This document shows, piece after piece, positions 38,651 to 47,271 of a stretch of DNA of 64,000 nt. The DNA comes from Palsa-739 sp035532535 (GTDB lineage Bacteria; Actinomycetota; Thermoleophilia; Gaiellales; Gaiellaceae). The notes below the pieces were generated by a model. It had not been told where the DNA came from, ran no database searches, and saw only the letters and a list, made by a program, of their open reading frames with translations. The position numbers were made by a program, and so were the translations under genes. Location of the stretch: the NCBI GenBank assembly GCA_035532535.1, contig DATKQT010000032.1, positions 1 through 64,000 of the forward strand, read 5' to 3'. How positions within the stretch are numbered: position 1 is the stretch's first letter; every line of letters begins with the position of its first letter.

Positions 38651-39617
38651 GAAGCTCCTCGTCGAGGCGGTGAACGACGCGTTGCACGTCGAGCTCGCGC
38701 GCGACGACTCCGTGATGGTGCTGGGCGAGGACGTCGGTCGTGCGGGCGGCGTGTTTCGTGCGACCGCCGGGTTGCGCGACCGCTTCGGCGAGAACCGGTG
38801 CGTGGACACGCCGCTGGCGGAGGCCGGGATCCTCGGCGCCGCCGTGGGGTTGTGCATGGCGGGATGGCGGCCGGTGTGCGAGATGCAGTACGACGCGTTT
38901 TCGTATCCGTGCCTCGACCAGCTGATCACGCACGTGGGTCGCTACCGGTGGCGCACGGGCGGGACGATGGAGTTTCCGATCACGGTGCGCATGCCGTACG
39001 GCGGCGGCGTGCGTGCGCCGGAGCTGCATGACGACTCCCCGGAGACCTACTACGTCCACACGCCCGGGATCAAGGTTGCGATCCCGTCCACGCCGGCGGA
39101 TGCAAAGGGGCTGCTCGCGGCCGCGATCCGCGACCCGGATCCGGTGGTGATCCTGGAGCCGAAGGTGATCTATCGCACCGAGCGCGGCGAGGTCCCGGAC
39201 GGCGAGCACGTCGTACCGCTGGGCAAAGCGCGCATCGCGCGCGAGGGAACAGACGTGACGCTCGTCGCGTACGGCGCCATGGTCCCCATGTGCTTGCGCA
39301 CGGCGGAGGCGCTGCAGGGCGAGGCCTCGTGTGAGGTGCTCGACGTGCGCTCGCTGCGGCCGTTGGACGAGGAGGCGCTGCTCGCGTCCGCAGGGAAGAC
39401 GGGACGCGTCGTCATCGTGCAGGAGGCGCCGCGCACCGTCGGCTTCGCCGCCGAGCTCGCCGCCATCCTCGCCGAGAAGGCGATCCTCGACCTGCGCGGC
39501 CCGGTGCTGCGCGTCACCGGCTTCGACGTCCCCTATCCGTACTGGAAGATCGAGGACATGTACATGCCGTCGGTCGAGCGAATCTCTCATGCAGTCCGGC
39601 GACTTATCGAATTCTGA
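38643..39617 (+). CDS. 2-oxoacid dehydrogenase E1 beta subunit (second operon)
   Basis: Protein of 324 aa from TTG (MTEKLLVEAVNDALHVEL). The GEDVGRAGGVFRATAGL and DTPLAEAGILGAAVGL segments are the pyrimidine-binding domain; the C-terminal transketolase domain is complete and ends near YWKIEDMYMPS. It works with the overlapping upstream E1alpha. A HIRAN-domain gene overlaps its 3' end by 29 bases. Confidence 0.92.
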   Translation: MTEKLLVEAVNDALHVELARDDSVMVLGEDVGRAGGVFRATAGLRDRFGENRCVDTPLAEAGILGAAVGLCMAGWRPVCEMQYDAFSYPCLDQLITHVGRYRWRTGGTMEFPITVRMPYGGGVRAPELHDDSPETYYVHTPGIKVAIPSTPADAKGLLAAAIRDPDPVVILEPKVIYRTERGEVPDGEHVVPLGKARIAREGTDVTLVAYGAMVPMCLRTAEALQGEASCEVLDVRSLRPLDEEALLASAGKTGRVVIVQEAPRTVGFAAELAAILAEKAILDLRGPVLRVTGFDVPYPYWKIEDMYMPSVERISHAVRRLIEF

Positions 39618-40017
39618 GCGGCTGCGCATCTGGCTCGAGCCCGGCGAGTCGGGCTTCTGGCTGCGCAACGCGGCGACGGGCGAGGCGATGTCGTTCCGCG
39701 ATCCGCGCCTGCTCGTGGTGAAGGTCGCCGGCGTCTCGCACCGTTCGGAGGCGATCCAGGACGACGCCTTCGCGCCCGGACGCCGCGTGGCGCTCGTCCC
39801 CGAGCCCGACAACAAGCACGATCCGGACGCGGTCGGGATCTGGGACGCCGACCGGCGCGTGCAGGCGGGCTACGTGCCTGCAACGTTCGCGCCGGAGCTG
39901 CGCGGCGACGAACAGGCGGTCGCGATCTGGGAGTTCCGCGACGACGAGGGACGGCGGATCGGCATGCGCGTCCTCATCGCGCCGCCGGATGCATGGATCC
40001 AGGACCCGCCGGCGTGA
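39589..40017 (+). CDS. HIRAN-domain protein
   Basis: Protein of 142 aa with a HIRAN module (VKVAGVSHRSEAIQDDAFAPG, EPDNKHDPDAVGIW, AGYVPATFA) at about residues 45-105. HIRAN domains bind DNA 3' ends or stalled forks when fused to helicases; stand-alone members have no set role. Its place between E1beta and E2 of a dehydrogenase operon is odd. It starts inside E1beta and ends overlapping the amidase gene as GTGA. Confidence 0.8.
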   Translation: MQSGDLSNSERLRIWLEPGESGFWLRNAATGEAMSFRDPRLLVVKVAGVSHRSEAIQDDAFAPGRRVALVPEPDNKHDPDAVGIWDADRRVQAGYVPATFAPELRGDEQAVAIWEFRDDEGRRIGMRVLIAPPDAWIQDPPA

Positions 40018-40811
40018 AGGGCTTCTTCTGTCTCGACTACGAGCCGGAAGCCTCGGTCGCGCCGGGAGAGCCCGTCTCGTTCCACGCCTTCAACGCGGGC
40101 TGGCACTGGGACCCGGGCGACGAGTCGACGCGGCCGGAGGGCGGCGGCCACGCGCTCGCTGGGCCATTCGAGGTGCGCGGCGCACGCGCAGGACAGACGC
40201 TCGTCATCCGCGTCGACGAGGTGACGCCGCGCGGTTGGGGCGAGACGTTCGGGGACGGCGAGCGCTTCGAGTGGCAGCTCGACGGCGACACGTGGCGCAT
40301 GCGCACGCACGCTGTCCCATCCGCGCCGTTCCTCGGCGTCATCGGGATGTCGCCGCCCGAGCCGGGAACGCATTCGACAATCCCGCCGAGGCGCTGGGGC
40401 GGGAACATCGACTGCAAGCTGCTCGTCGCCGGCACGACGCTCTATCTCCCGATTCCGGTCGACGGCGCATTGCTGATGGCCGGCGACTGCCACGGTGCGC
40501 AGGGTGATGGGGAGGTGTCCGGAACAGCCATTGAATGTCCACTTGACCGGGCAACGCTCACGCTCGACGTCAGCGACCTCGAGCTGCGCATGCCGATCGC
40601 GCGAACGGCCGACGCCTGGATCGCGTTCGGCTTCGACGAGGATCTCGACGCCGCCGCAGCACTCGCGACCGAGACGATGCTCGACCTGATGGAACGCGAG
40701 CTCGCGATCTCTCGCCGCGAAGCGCTTGCGCTCGCGAGCGTGTCGGTCGACCTGCGCGTGACACAGGTCGTCAACGTGGCCAAGGGCGTTCACGCCATAC
40801 TCCGCGCGTGA
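40014..40811 (+). CDS. Acetamidase/formamidase-family protein
   Basis: Protein of 265 aa (FmdA/AmdA fold). DEVTPRGWGETFG, PPRRWGGNIDCKLLVAGTTLYLPI and AGDCHGAQGDGEVSGTAIE are the conserved parts. These enzymes hydrolyse short amides to acid plus ammonia. Shorter than the ~300-400 aa of characterised enzymes. GTG overlaps the HIRAN stop, and the stop overlaps the E2 start (GTGA), so the operon is tightly coupled. Confidence 0.85.
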   Translation: MKGFFCLDYEPEASVAPGEPVSFHAFNAGWHWDPGDESTRPEGGGHALAGPFEVRGARAGQTLVIRVDEVTPRGWGETFGDGERFEWQLDGDTWRMRTHAVPSAPFLGVIGMSPPEPGTHSTIPPRRWGGNIDCKLLVAGTTLYLPIPVDGALLMAGDCHGAQGDGEVSGTAIECPLDRATLTLDVSDLELRMPIARTADAWIAFGFDEDLDAAAALATETMLDLMERELAISRREALALASVSVDLRVTQVVNVAKGVHAILRA

Positions 40812-41842
40812 GCTACGAGTTCAGGCTGCCCGACCTCGGTGAAGGCCTGACCGAGGGGGAGATCGCGCGCTGGCTCGTCACCGAGGGCCAGGAGATCGCC
40901 GAGGACGACCCGCTCGTCGAGATTGCGACCGACAAGACGACCGTGGAGATCCCGTCGCCTGCGGCGGGCACGGTGTCGAGGATCCTCGTCGGCGAGGGCG
41001 AGGTCGTCCCTGTCGGGACCGTCCTCGTCGTCATTGGTGGCGGAGCCGAAAGACCGGTACCTGGTACGGCTGCGCCGAGCCAGGGACCTGTCCGTGCGAC
41101 GCCGCTGGTTCGGAGTCTTGCCAAGGAGCTCGGCGTCGACCTCGACACGCTGGCAGGCACCGGCCCGCAGGGTCGACTCACGGAGCAGGACGTGCGTGCA
41201 GCCGCCGGCCCGAAGGAGGGGCGGCGCGAGCCGCTGCGCGGCGTCAAGCGGCAGATGTTCGAGCACCTGACGAAGGCGCACTCGGTGCCCACGGTCACGT
41301 GGGTCGAGGAGTGCGACTTCACCGGTGTCGACCTGAAGCTGCTCGTGCCGCTCGTGCTGAAGGCATGCGCGGCGTCGCTGCAGGAGTTCCCCGAGCTGAA
41401 CGCGCGCGTCGAGGACGGCGACCTCGTCTATCTCGACCGGTACGACATTGGCATCGCCGTACAGACGGAGCAGGGGCTCGTTGTCCCCGTCGTGCGCGAC
41501 TGCGACTCGCGGACGCTGGAAGAGCTCGACACCGACGTTCGTCGCCTCGTCGAATCAGCGCACGCCGGAACGCTCGCGCCGGAGGACCTGCGCGGCGGCA
41601 CCTTCACGGTGACCAGTGCGGGCCGGTCCGCCGGCCTCTTCACGACGACGCTGCTGAACCATCCGGAGGTCGCGATCCTCGGCATCCATCGCATCGAGGA
41701 GCGTGCCGTCGTGCGCGACGGCGAGATCGTCGCCCGGCGAATGGGGAACGTCTCGGCCACGTTCGACCACCGTGTGATCGACGGCAAGCGCGCCGCCGAC
41801 TTCGGGCTGGCGGTGATCGGCCGCCTACGCGATCACGCGTAG
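40808..41842 (+). CDS. Short 2-oxoacid dehydrogenase E2 (second operon)
   Basis: Protein of 344 aa: lipoyl domain at residues 1-77 with Lys43 (IATDKTTVEIP), a very short linker, an E1/E3-binding domain (ATPLVRSLAKELGVD ... GRLTEQDVRAA) and an acyltransferase domain ending SATFDHRVIDGK. The linker (about residues 83-94, ERPVPGTAAPSQ) is encoded by a copy of the palindromic repeat also seen near 6.8 and 53.1 kb, apparently inserted in frame. GTG start overlapping the amidase stop. Confidence 0.92.
   Translation: MSYEFRLPDLGEGLTEGEIARWLVTEGQEIAEDDPLVEIATDKTTVEIPSPAAGTVSRILVGEGEVVPVGTVLVVIGGGAERPVPGTAAPSQGPVRATPLVRSLAKELGVDLDTLAGTGPQGRLTEQDVRAAAGPKEGRREPLRGVKRQMFEHLTKAHSVPTVTWVEECDFTGVDLKLLVPLVLKACAASLQEFPELNARVEDGDLVYLDRYDIGIAVQTEQGLVVPVVRDCDSRTLEELDTDVRRLVESAHAGTLAPEDLRGGTFTVTSAGRSAGLFTTTLLNHPEVAILGIHRIEERAVVRDGEIVARRMGNVSATFDHRVIDGKRAADFGLAVIGRLRDHA
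41056..41088 (+). repeat. Palindromic repeat inside the E2 coding sequence
   Basis: GGTACCTGGTACGG (41056-41069) and the inverted, partly decayed CCGAGCCAGGGACC (41075-41088) form a hairpin with a 5-base loop. Together with the preceding GAC, the first arm matches the right arm of the 6.8-kb element base for base (GACCGGTACCTGGTACGG). It encodes the E2 linker without breaking the frame. Confidence 0.6.
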
Positions 41843-42106
41843 GTGCGAATCGAGCATCTCCTCGATTCGCGGTGTCGTCACGCGCCCGTCGAGACGAGCG
41901 ACGACGCGACGGTTCTGCACGAGTGCGAGCGCCGGGACGGCGCCGACGCGGAAGCGGGCGGCGATGTCGGGCCGCTCATCGACGTCGACCTTTCTCACTG
42001 CGAGATGCTCGCGCTCCTTGCGGGCGATGTGTGCAAGCAGGCTCTCCATGCGCCGGGCCGGGCCCGATCGCTGCGAGGTGAAGAAGACGAGAACTGTGCG
42101 TTCCAT
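41825..42106 (-). CDS. Thioredoxin-fold protein lacking the active-site cysteines
   Basis: Protein of 93 aa: TVLVFFTSQRSGPARRMESLLAHIA aligns with the thioredoxin WCGPCRRM region, but both cysteines are replaced (RSGPAR). KVDVDERPDIAARFRVGAVPALALVQNRRVVARL keeps the cis-Pro loop. It therefore cannot do dithiol exchange and may be a binding or scaffold protein. Another start 18 bases upstream is possible. Convergent with E2, overlapping its end by 18 bases. Confidence 0.78.
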   Translation of the reverse strand: MERTVLVFFTSQRSGPARRMESLLAHIARKEREHLAVRKVDVDERPDIAARFRVGAVPALALVQNRRVVARLDGRVTTPRIEEMLDSHLRVIA

Positions 42107-42159
42107 CACGACTGCAACGCGCAATCGCCCCCAGGAGGTACGTCACTAGACTGACAACG

Positions 42160-42585
42160 ATGGGCGCCTGGTACTGGATCGGCGTTGCGGCCGGGCTCGG
42201 CGCGGCCGCCGGTGTGCTGCTCGCGGGTGCGCTGCGGGTCGCGCTCGTCGGCGTCGCCGTCCTCGCAGCAGTCGCCGGCGCCGCTCTCGGCTATGGGATC
42301 GACGCCTGGCAGCCGGGCGGCTGGGGCGACATTGCCGCAGGAGTCGTCGGCAGCGCGCTGAGCTCGGTCGGTGCCTTCCAGGTCGTGCGCGGTGCGTTGC
42401 GCCGCGGCGGGACGCGGGGCGGGACGGCCGTGATCGTCGCCGCGGCAGCGCTCGTCACCGCAGGGCTCGCCTGGGTGCCGGTGGTCGGGTACCTGGAGGC
42501 GATCGCGCTGCTGCTGCTCGCTGTCCGGCTTCGCCGTCGAGCACCCGAGACATACGCCGGGCTCCGTACGCTCGCGAAGGACTAG
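42160..42585 (+). CDS. Small multi-spanning membrane protein
   Basis: Protein of 141 aa with about four hydrophobic helices (residues about 5-25, 28-46, 58-75, 88-120) and basic loops (RGALRRGGTRGG, RLRRRAPETYAG). TAGACT lies 7 bases before the ATG (leaderless pattern). The stop shares a base with the next start (TAGTG). No family recognised. Confidence 0.6.
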   Translation: MGAWYWIGVAAGLGAAAGVLLAGALRVALVGVAVLAAVAGAALGYGIDAWQPGGWGDIAAGVVGSALSSVGAFQVVRGALRRGGTRGGTAVIVAAAALVTAGLAWVPVVGYLEAIALLLLAVRLRRRAPETYAGLRTLAKD

Positions 42586-43922
42586 TGCCGACGAAGAAGC
42601 TCGTTCTGATCGTCGTCGACGGCATGACGCCCGAGGCGTTCGAGCGCGCCGCTGACGGCCGCGCGCCCGCGCTCGCGTTCCTCGCCGCGCACGGCGACTA
42701 CCGCCGCGGCACCTCGGTGTTCCCTTCGCTGACACCGGTGTGCCTGTCGTCGATCGCGACCGGCGCCGGCCCCGGCGTGCATCACATCCCCCACCTCGTC
42801 TGGTGGCATCGCGGCGAGCGGCGCATCGTCGAGTACGGGTCGTCGTTCTCGGCGGTGCGCGCGGCGGGCATCACGCAGTCGCTCACCGACACGATCTACA
42901 ACATCAATCAGCAGCACCTCTCGCCCGACGCGACCACCGTCTACGAGGCGATCGACGACGCGGGCCTCGTGGCCGCAGCGGTGAACATCACGTGCTACCG
43001 CGGCCGCACGCGCTATCTGCCCACGCTGCCGTGGGTGACGAAGCCGGCGTATGGCCCGAAGCGGTTCTACTTCTACGGTCTGTTCGAGTCCGACCAGACC
43101 GGCGCGCCGTTCGCGGTGCACAATCGCGCCGGCGGATCGACCGACGCGTACGCCTCCGCAGTCGGGCGCTGGCTCGTGACGCGCGACGGCTTCGACTTCC
43201 TCGCGTACTACCTCTCCGACTTCGACTACTCGTCGCACGTGCATGGTCCGGATGGCGCGGAGGACGTCGCGCTCGCGCGGACGGACGCAGCCGTGCAGAG
43301 CCTGCTCGACGCAGCCGGCGGCGGCGAGGCGTTCCTCGAGCGCTATGCGGTGGTGCTCGCGTCGGATCACGGGCAGACGACGGTCGAGCGCACCGCGCAG
43401 CTGGAGGCGCCGTTCGCGTCGCTCGAGCGCGAAGTCATCGTCACGGCGTCGAACCGGGCCGGGCAGCTCTATCTCCGCCGGAATGCGCGGGTGGACGCGG
43501 CCGCGCTCGCCGCACGCCTGGACACGGAGCCGGCGGTCGAGGTGACCCTGCGCCGCGAGGACGAGGACGCTGTCGCACGGCGCGAAGGCGAGGAGTTCCG
43601 CTTCCGTCCCGCCGGCGACGGCTGGGAGACAGCAGGGGACGCGGCGATCCTCGACCATCCGGACGCGCTCGCACGCTCCTGGTCGGCCCTGGCGAACCCG
43701 AATGCCGGCGAGCTGCTCGTGTCCGCGACGGAGGGGTGGGAGTTCACCGATCTCGGCGGACGCCATCACGCGGGCGGCGGGAGCCACGGCTCGCTCGTGG
43801 CCGGGGATTCGACCGTTCCATTGCTCACGATCGGCGTCGCTGCAGAGATCCGCAGCATCACCGACATCACGCCCGCGGTGCGCGAGCACTTCGGCGTCGG
43901 CGTCACCGCCGATGCTCGCTGA
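42585..43922 (+). CDS. Alkaline-phosphatase-superfamily phosphodiesterase
   Basis: Protein of 445 aa of the nucleotide pyrophosphatase/phosphodiesterase type. The metal-binding start LVLIVVDGMTP, the nucleophile region TSVFPSLTPVCLSSIATG (Thr or Ser) and the later LASDHGQTTVERT and HHAGGGSHGS supply the two-metal ligands. It probably cleaves phosphodiesters or acts on a phosphorylated lipid. GTG start; no signal peptide is seen. It overlaps pcm by 11 bases. Confidence 0.85.
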   Translation: MPTKKLVLIVVDGMTPEAFERAADGRAPALAFLAAHGDYRRGTSVFPSLTPVCLSSIATGAGPGVHHIPHLVWWHRGERRIVEYGSSFSAVRAAGITQSLTDTIYNINQQHLSPDATTVYEAIDDAGLVAAAVNITCYRGRTRYLPTLPWVTKPAYGPKRFYFYGLFESDQTGAPFAVHNRAGGSTDAYASAVGRWLVTRDGFDFLAYYLSDFDYSSHVHGPDGAEDVALARTDAAVQSLLDAAGGGEAFLERYAVVLASDHGQTTVERTAQLEAPFASLEREVIVTASNRAGQLYLRRNARVDAAALAARLDTEPAVEVTLRREDEDAVARREGEEFRFRPAGDGWETAGDAAILDHPDALARSWSALANPNAGELLVSATEGWEFTDLGGRHHAGGGSHGSLVAGDSTVPLLTIGVAAEIRSITDITPAVREHFGVGVTADAR

Positions 43923-44553
43923 GCGGCACGCGATGGTCGAACGGCAGCTGCGCGCGCGCGGCATCGTGGACGAACGAGTGCTCGCCGCCATGGAGCGCGT
44001 TCCACGCGAACTGTTCGTGCCGCCCGAGCTGCAGAGGCGCGCGTACGCCGACGCGGCGCTGCCCATCGGCGAGGGACAGACGATCTCGCAGCCGTACATG
44101 GTGGCGCGCATCTGCGAGGAGCTCGGGCTCCATGGCCCGGAACGCGTCCTCGACGTCGGCACCGGCTCCGGCTACCAGGCCGCCGTGCTCGCAGAGCTCG
44201 CCGGTGAGGTGCACTCGATCGAGCGGATCGCGGCGCTTGCCGATCGCGCCCGCGAGCTGCTCGACGCTGCCGGGTACGGCGACCGCGTGCACGTGCACGT
44301 CGGCGACGGCAGCCGCGGCCTTCCCGAGCACGCCCCGTTCGCCGCGATCGCGGTCGCGGCCGCCGCGCCGCACCTGCCCGAGGCCCTGTACGAGCAACTC
44401 GTGGTGCGCGGCCGCCTCGTCGTGCCCGTCGGGGACCGGTGGGAGCAGCTCCTCCAGGTGGTCGTGCGGACGCCGGAAGGCCCGGCGGTGCTTCGCACCG
44501 TGCCCTGCCGCTTCGTGCCGCTCATCGGCGCCGAGGGGTTCGACGGGCGCTGA
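43912..44553 (+). CDS. pcm: Protein-L-isoaspartate O-methyltransferase
   Basis: Protein of 213 aa. The SAM site (VLDVGTGSGYQAAVLAELAG), the preceding IGEGQTISQPYMVARICE, and HVHVGDGSRGLPEHAPFAAIAVAAAAPHLPEALYEQL are all characteristic. It methylates damaged isoaspartyl residues to start their repair. Normal length. It overlaps the phosphodiesterase gene. Confidence 0.94.
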   Translation: MLAERHAMVERQLRARGIVDERVLAAMERVPRELFVPPELQRRAYADAALPIGEGQTISQPYMVARICEELGLHGPERVLDVGTGSGYQAAVLAELAGEVHSIERIAALADRARELLDAAGYGDRVHVHVGDGSRGLPEHAPFAAIAVAAAAPHLPEALYEQLVVRGRLVVPVGDRWEQLLQVVVRTPEGPAVLRTVPCRFVPLIGAEGFDGR

Positions 44554-44602
44554 TTCCCGGTCACGTTTGCTCAGCGTCCACCTGGATAGGAAGGATGTCG
44601 CC

Positions 44603-45034
44603 ATGGGGTCACGTTCCGCGGCCGGTCTGCTCGGCACTCCCGTCCGGCTGCACGGCATCCTCCTCGGGCGGCCCGTCGATCTTCTGCTCGACGCCGCCGG
44701 CCGCCGTCTCCTCGGCTTCGTCGTGGAAAGCGGCGACGAGGCGTCGCGCTTTCTGCCCTTCGCCGCGTCGCAACCCGCCGAGGATGTCATCGCCGTCGGT
44801 TCGGCGCTGATGCTGCTCGACGACGTCGGCTTCTACCGCAAGCGGGGCGCCTCGTTCCGGTCGCTCCTCGGCACCGAGATCGATCGCGCCGGCGTTCCGG
44901 CGGGGACGCTCGTGGACATGTGGGTCGCCCCGAACGGCGATGTGATCGAGTTGGAAGCGGAGCTGGACGGCCGGCGCGATCGCGTCCCACTCGCCGGCTT
45001 CTCGTTCGCCGCCTCTGCGGCGACCGCGGCCTGA
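44603..45034 (+). CDS. PRC-barrel-like protein
   Basis: Protein of 143 aa with a beta-barrel pattern: LLGTPVRLHGILLGRPVDLLLDAAGRRLLGFVVESGDEASRFLPF and a second similar half (LLGTEIDRAGVPAGTLVDMWVAPNGDVIELEAEL). The two halves look like two PRC-type modules. AGGAAGGA is a clear ribosome site. Function unknown. Confidence 0.6.
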   Translation: MGSRSAAGLLGTPVRLHGILLGRPVDLLLDAAGRRLLGFVVESGDEASRFLPFAASQPAEDVIAVGSALMLLDDVGFYRKRGASFRSLLGTEIDRAGVPAGTLVDMWVAPNGDVIELEAELDGRRDRVPLAGFSFAASAATAA

Positions 45035-45041
45035 CCGTACC

Positions 45042-45464
45042 GTGTCGCTGGTGGTCGACGTCAGCGGTGCACTCCGCGCCCGGCACAACTGGGAGCAGCT
45101 CGGCAAGTTCTGCGTCGTCGGCGCGGTCGGATACGCAATCAACCTCGGCGTGTACGCGGCGCTCCTGCACGTCGGCCTGCACTACCTTCTCGCGGCCACC
45201 GGGTCGTTCCTCGTCGCCGTCACGAGCAACTACACCTGGAACCGCCTCTGGACGTTCCGCGACCGGCGCCGCGGTGTGGCCGCGCAGGGCATGCGCTTCT
45301 TCGTCGTCTCGCTCGGATCGCTCGGCGCGAACCTCCTCGTGCTCGACCTGCTCATCTCGGTCGGCGCCGGGAAGCTCGTCGGGCAGGCGATCGCCATCGC
45401 CGTCGTCACGCCGCTGAACTTCGTCGGCAACAAGCTCTGGTCGTTCCGGCACCAGCGCCCATGA
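45042..45464 (+). CDS. GtrA-family membrane protein
   Basis: Protein of 140 aa with four helices. FCVVGAVGYAINLGVYAALLHVGLHYLLA and SNYTWNRLWTFRDRRRG ... LNFVGNKLWSFRHQRP are the repeated GtrA features. Such proteins may move or flip polyprenyl-linked sugars. It precedes a membrane glycosyltransferase-like gene, which fits that role. GTG start. Confidence 0.85.
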   Translation: MSLVVDVSGALRARHNWEQLGKFCVVGAVGYAINLGVYAALLHVGLHYLLAATGSFLVAVTSNYTWNRLWTFRDRRRGVAAQGMRFFVVSLGSLGANLLVLDLLISVGAGKLVGQAIAIAVVTPLNFVGNKLWSFRHQRP

Positions 45465-45474
45465 CGATCTAGCC

Positions 45475-47271
45475 TTGGCGGCGTTGGCGCGCCGTCTTCT
45501 CGTCGTTTCCGCCTGCGCGTGTGCCCTCGTGCCTGCCGCCCGCGCCGGGACGACAGTCACGTCGCCCGTCTACGACGCGCACGGCCACCTTATCCAGACG
45601 CCGTTCGCGCCGACCGCGAACGTCGCCCGGCTGACGAAGGGGCAGGCGCTCGCGATCGTCAAGAGCAACCCCAAGGCGAAAGCGTGGCTCGCGCGCTACC
45701 CGAAGACCGGGTTCACCGACGAGGAGACGTACGACGCGACCACGCACCAGTGGACGGTCAAGATCTGGTGGGGCAAGGCGGGCGAGGTGGTGGAAGGGAC
45801 CGTCGACGACGCGAGCGGCGCAGTGGTCAGCATGTGGACAGGGCCGCAGGTTGCGTGGGGGATGCTGCGCGGCGTCAAGGGCGCGTTCGGCGGCGACAAG
45901 ATCAACAGCCCGTGGATCTGGGGCGCGTTCTGCGCCGCGTTCCTGATCGGGCTCGGCAACTTTCGGCGGCCGCTGTCGCTCCGAAACCTCGACCTCATCA
46001 TGTTGCTGTCGCCGACGGCCTCGCTCTGGTACTTCAACCACGGGAACGTCTTCACCGCCGTTCCGCTCTTCTATCCGGCACTCATCTGGGTGCTCGGGCG
46101 CGGGATCTGGATCGGAGTGACCGGTCGCGGCTCCGGGTCGCGCGCGCTGTGGCCGACGTGGCTCCTCATCGCCGCGGCCGTCTTTCTCGCCGGCTTTCGC
46201 GTCGGCCTCAACGTCGAGGCGTCGAACGTCATCGACGTCGGCTACTCCGGCGTGATCGGCGCGCAGCGCATCGTCTCGCAAGGCCAAGCGCCGTGGGGAA
46301 ACTTCCCGGTCGAGGACAGCCGCCCGGCCTGCGGTCCCGCGGACAGCTCCGGCGAGATCCGCGACCACATCCAGACGAACGGCCGCTGCGAGTCGGCGAA
46401 CCCGCAGGGTGACACGTACGGGCCGACGGCGTACGAGGCCTACATCCCCGGCTTCCTCGCGTTCGGCTGGAGCGGGAAGTGGGACAGCCTCCCCTCCGTG
46501 CACTTCACGTCGATTCTGTTCGACCTCTTGTCCATGCTCGGGCTCTTCCTCGTCGGCCTGCGCTTCGGGGGCGCGCGACTCGCCGCGATGCTCGCATTCG
46601 CATGGGCCGCCTATCCGTTCACGCAGTACGCGTCCAACTCGAACACGAACGACACGATCATGCCGTGCTTCCTCATCTTCGGCTTCTGGCTCGCGTCGTC
46701 GCCGGCGGGTCGCGGCGTGTTCGGCGCGCTCTCCGGATGGAGCAAGTTCGCATCGCTCATCGTCGCGCCGCTCTGGGCGACGTATCCCGACCGGCGCCCG
46801 TCGCTGCGATTCCTGCTCGCGTTCGCGGTGACCACCGTGGCGGTCTTCTCCGTCGTTCTCCTCGAGCCGAGCCCGCTGCACGAGCTCCGCGTCTTCTGGG
46901 ATCGCACGGTCGCGTGGCAGCTCGGCCGCGACTCGCCCTTCTCCTTGTGGGACTGGCAGCAGTACCACGCGCGCGGGCTGCCGAACCTGCACCTCCTGCA
47001 GCGCCTGCTCCAGGTGCTCCTCGTCATCGGTGCGGTCGCAGTCGCCTTCGTCCCGCGCCGGAAGTCGCCGCTCCAGCTCGCCGCCCTCACGGCCGCGCTC
47101 CTGGCCGGCTTCGAGCTCGTCCAGACGTACTGGCTCTATACGTACATCCCGTGGTTCTTCCCCTTCGCCGCCATCACCGTCCTCGCACCCGCGGCGCTCA
47201 AGCGGGCACGCGTCCCTGCGCAGCAGATGGACTTCCGCCACTGGGCGGACATTCCGCCTGCGGAGAGTTAG
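45475..47271 (+). CDS. Membrane glycosyltransferase-like protein with exported N-terminal domain
   Basis: Protein of about 598 aa. A signal peptide (RRLLVVSACACALVPAARA) is followed by a soluble PepSY-like part to about residue 125 (KGQALAIVKSNPKAKAWLARYP, TTHQWTVKIWWG) and then roughly ten membrane helices in the style of polyprenyl-phosphate-sugar transferases (GNVFTAVPLFYPALIWVLG, WAAYPFTQYASNSNTNDTI). TTG start; a second TTG at 45484 has TAGCCT 8 bases upstream and may be the real one. Substrate unknown. Confidence 0.65.
   Translation: MAALARRLLVVSACACALVPAARAGTTVTSPVYDAHGHLIQTPFAPTANVARLTKGQALAIVKSNPKAKAWLARYPKTGFTDEETYDATTHQWTVKIWWGKAGEVVEGTVDDASGAVVSMWTGPQVAWGMLRGVKGAFGGDKINSPWIWGAFCAAFLIGLGNFRRPLSLRNLDLIMLLSPTASLWYFNHGNVFTAVPLFYPALIWVLGRGIWIGVTGRGSGSRALWPTWLLIAAAVFLAGFRVGLNVEASNVIDVGYSGVIGAQRIVSQGQAPWGNFPVEDSRPACGPADSSGEIRDHIQTNGRCESANPQGDTYGPTAYEAYIPGFLAFGWSGKWDSLPSVHFTSILFDLLSMLGLFLVGLRFGGARLAAMLAFAWAAYPFTQYASNSNTNDTIMPCFLIFGFWLASSPAGRGVFGALSGWSKFASLIVAPLWATYPDRRPSLRFLLAFAVTTVAVFSVVLLEPSPLHELRVFWDRTVAWQLGRDSPFSLWDWQQYHARGLPNLHLLQRLLQVLLVIGAVAVAFVPRRKSPLQLAALTAALLAGFELVQTYWLYTYIPWFFPFAAITVLAPAALKRARVPAQQMDFRHWADIPPAES

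Noticed and set aside
36668..38929. 753-codon minus-strand frame over the lipid kinase and E1 genes
   Set aside because: Antisense to two well-supported genes; composition is Arg/His/Asp-rich and unlike a protein.
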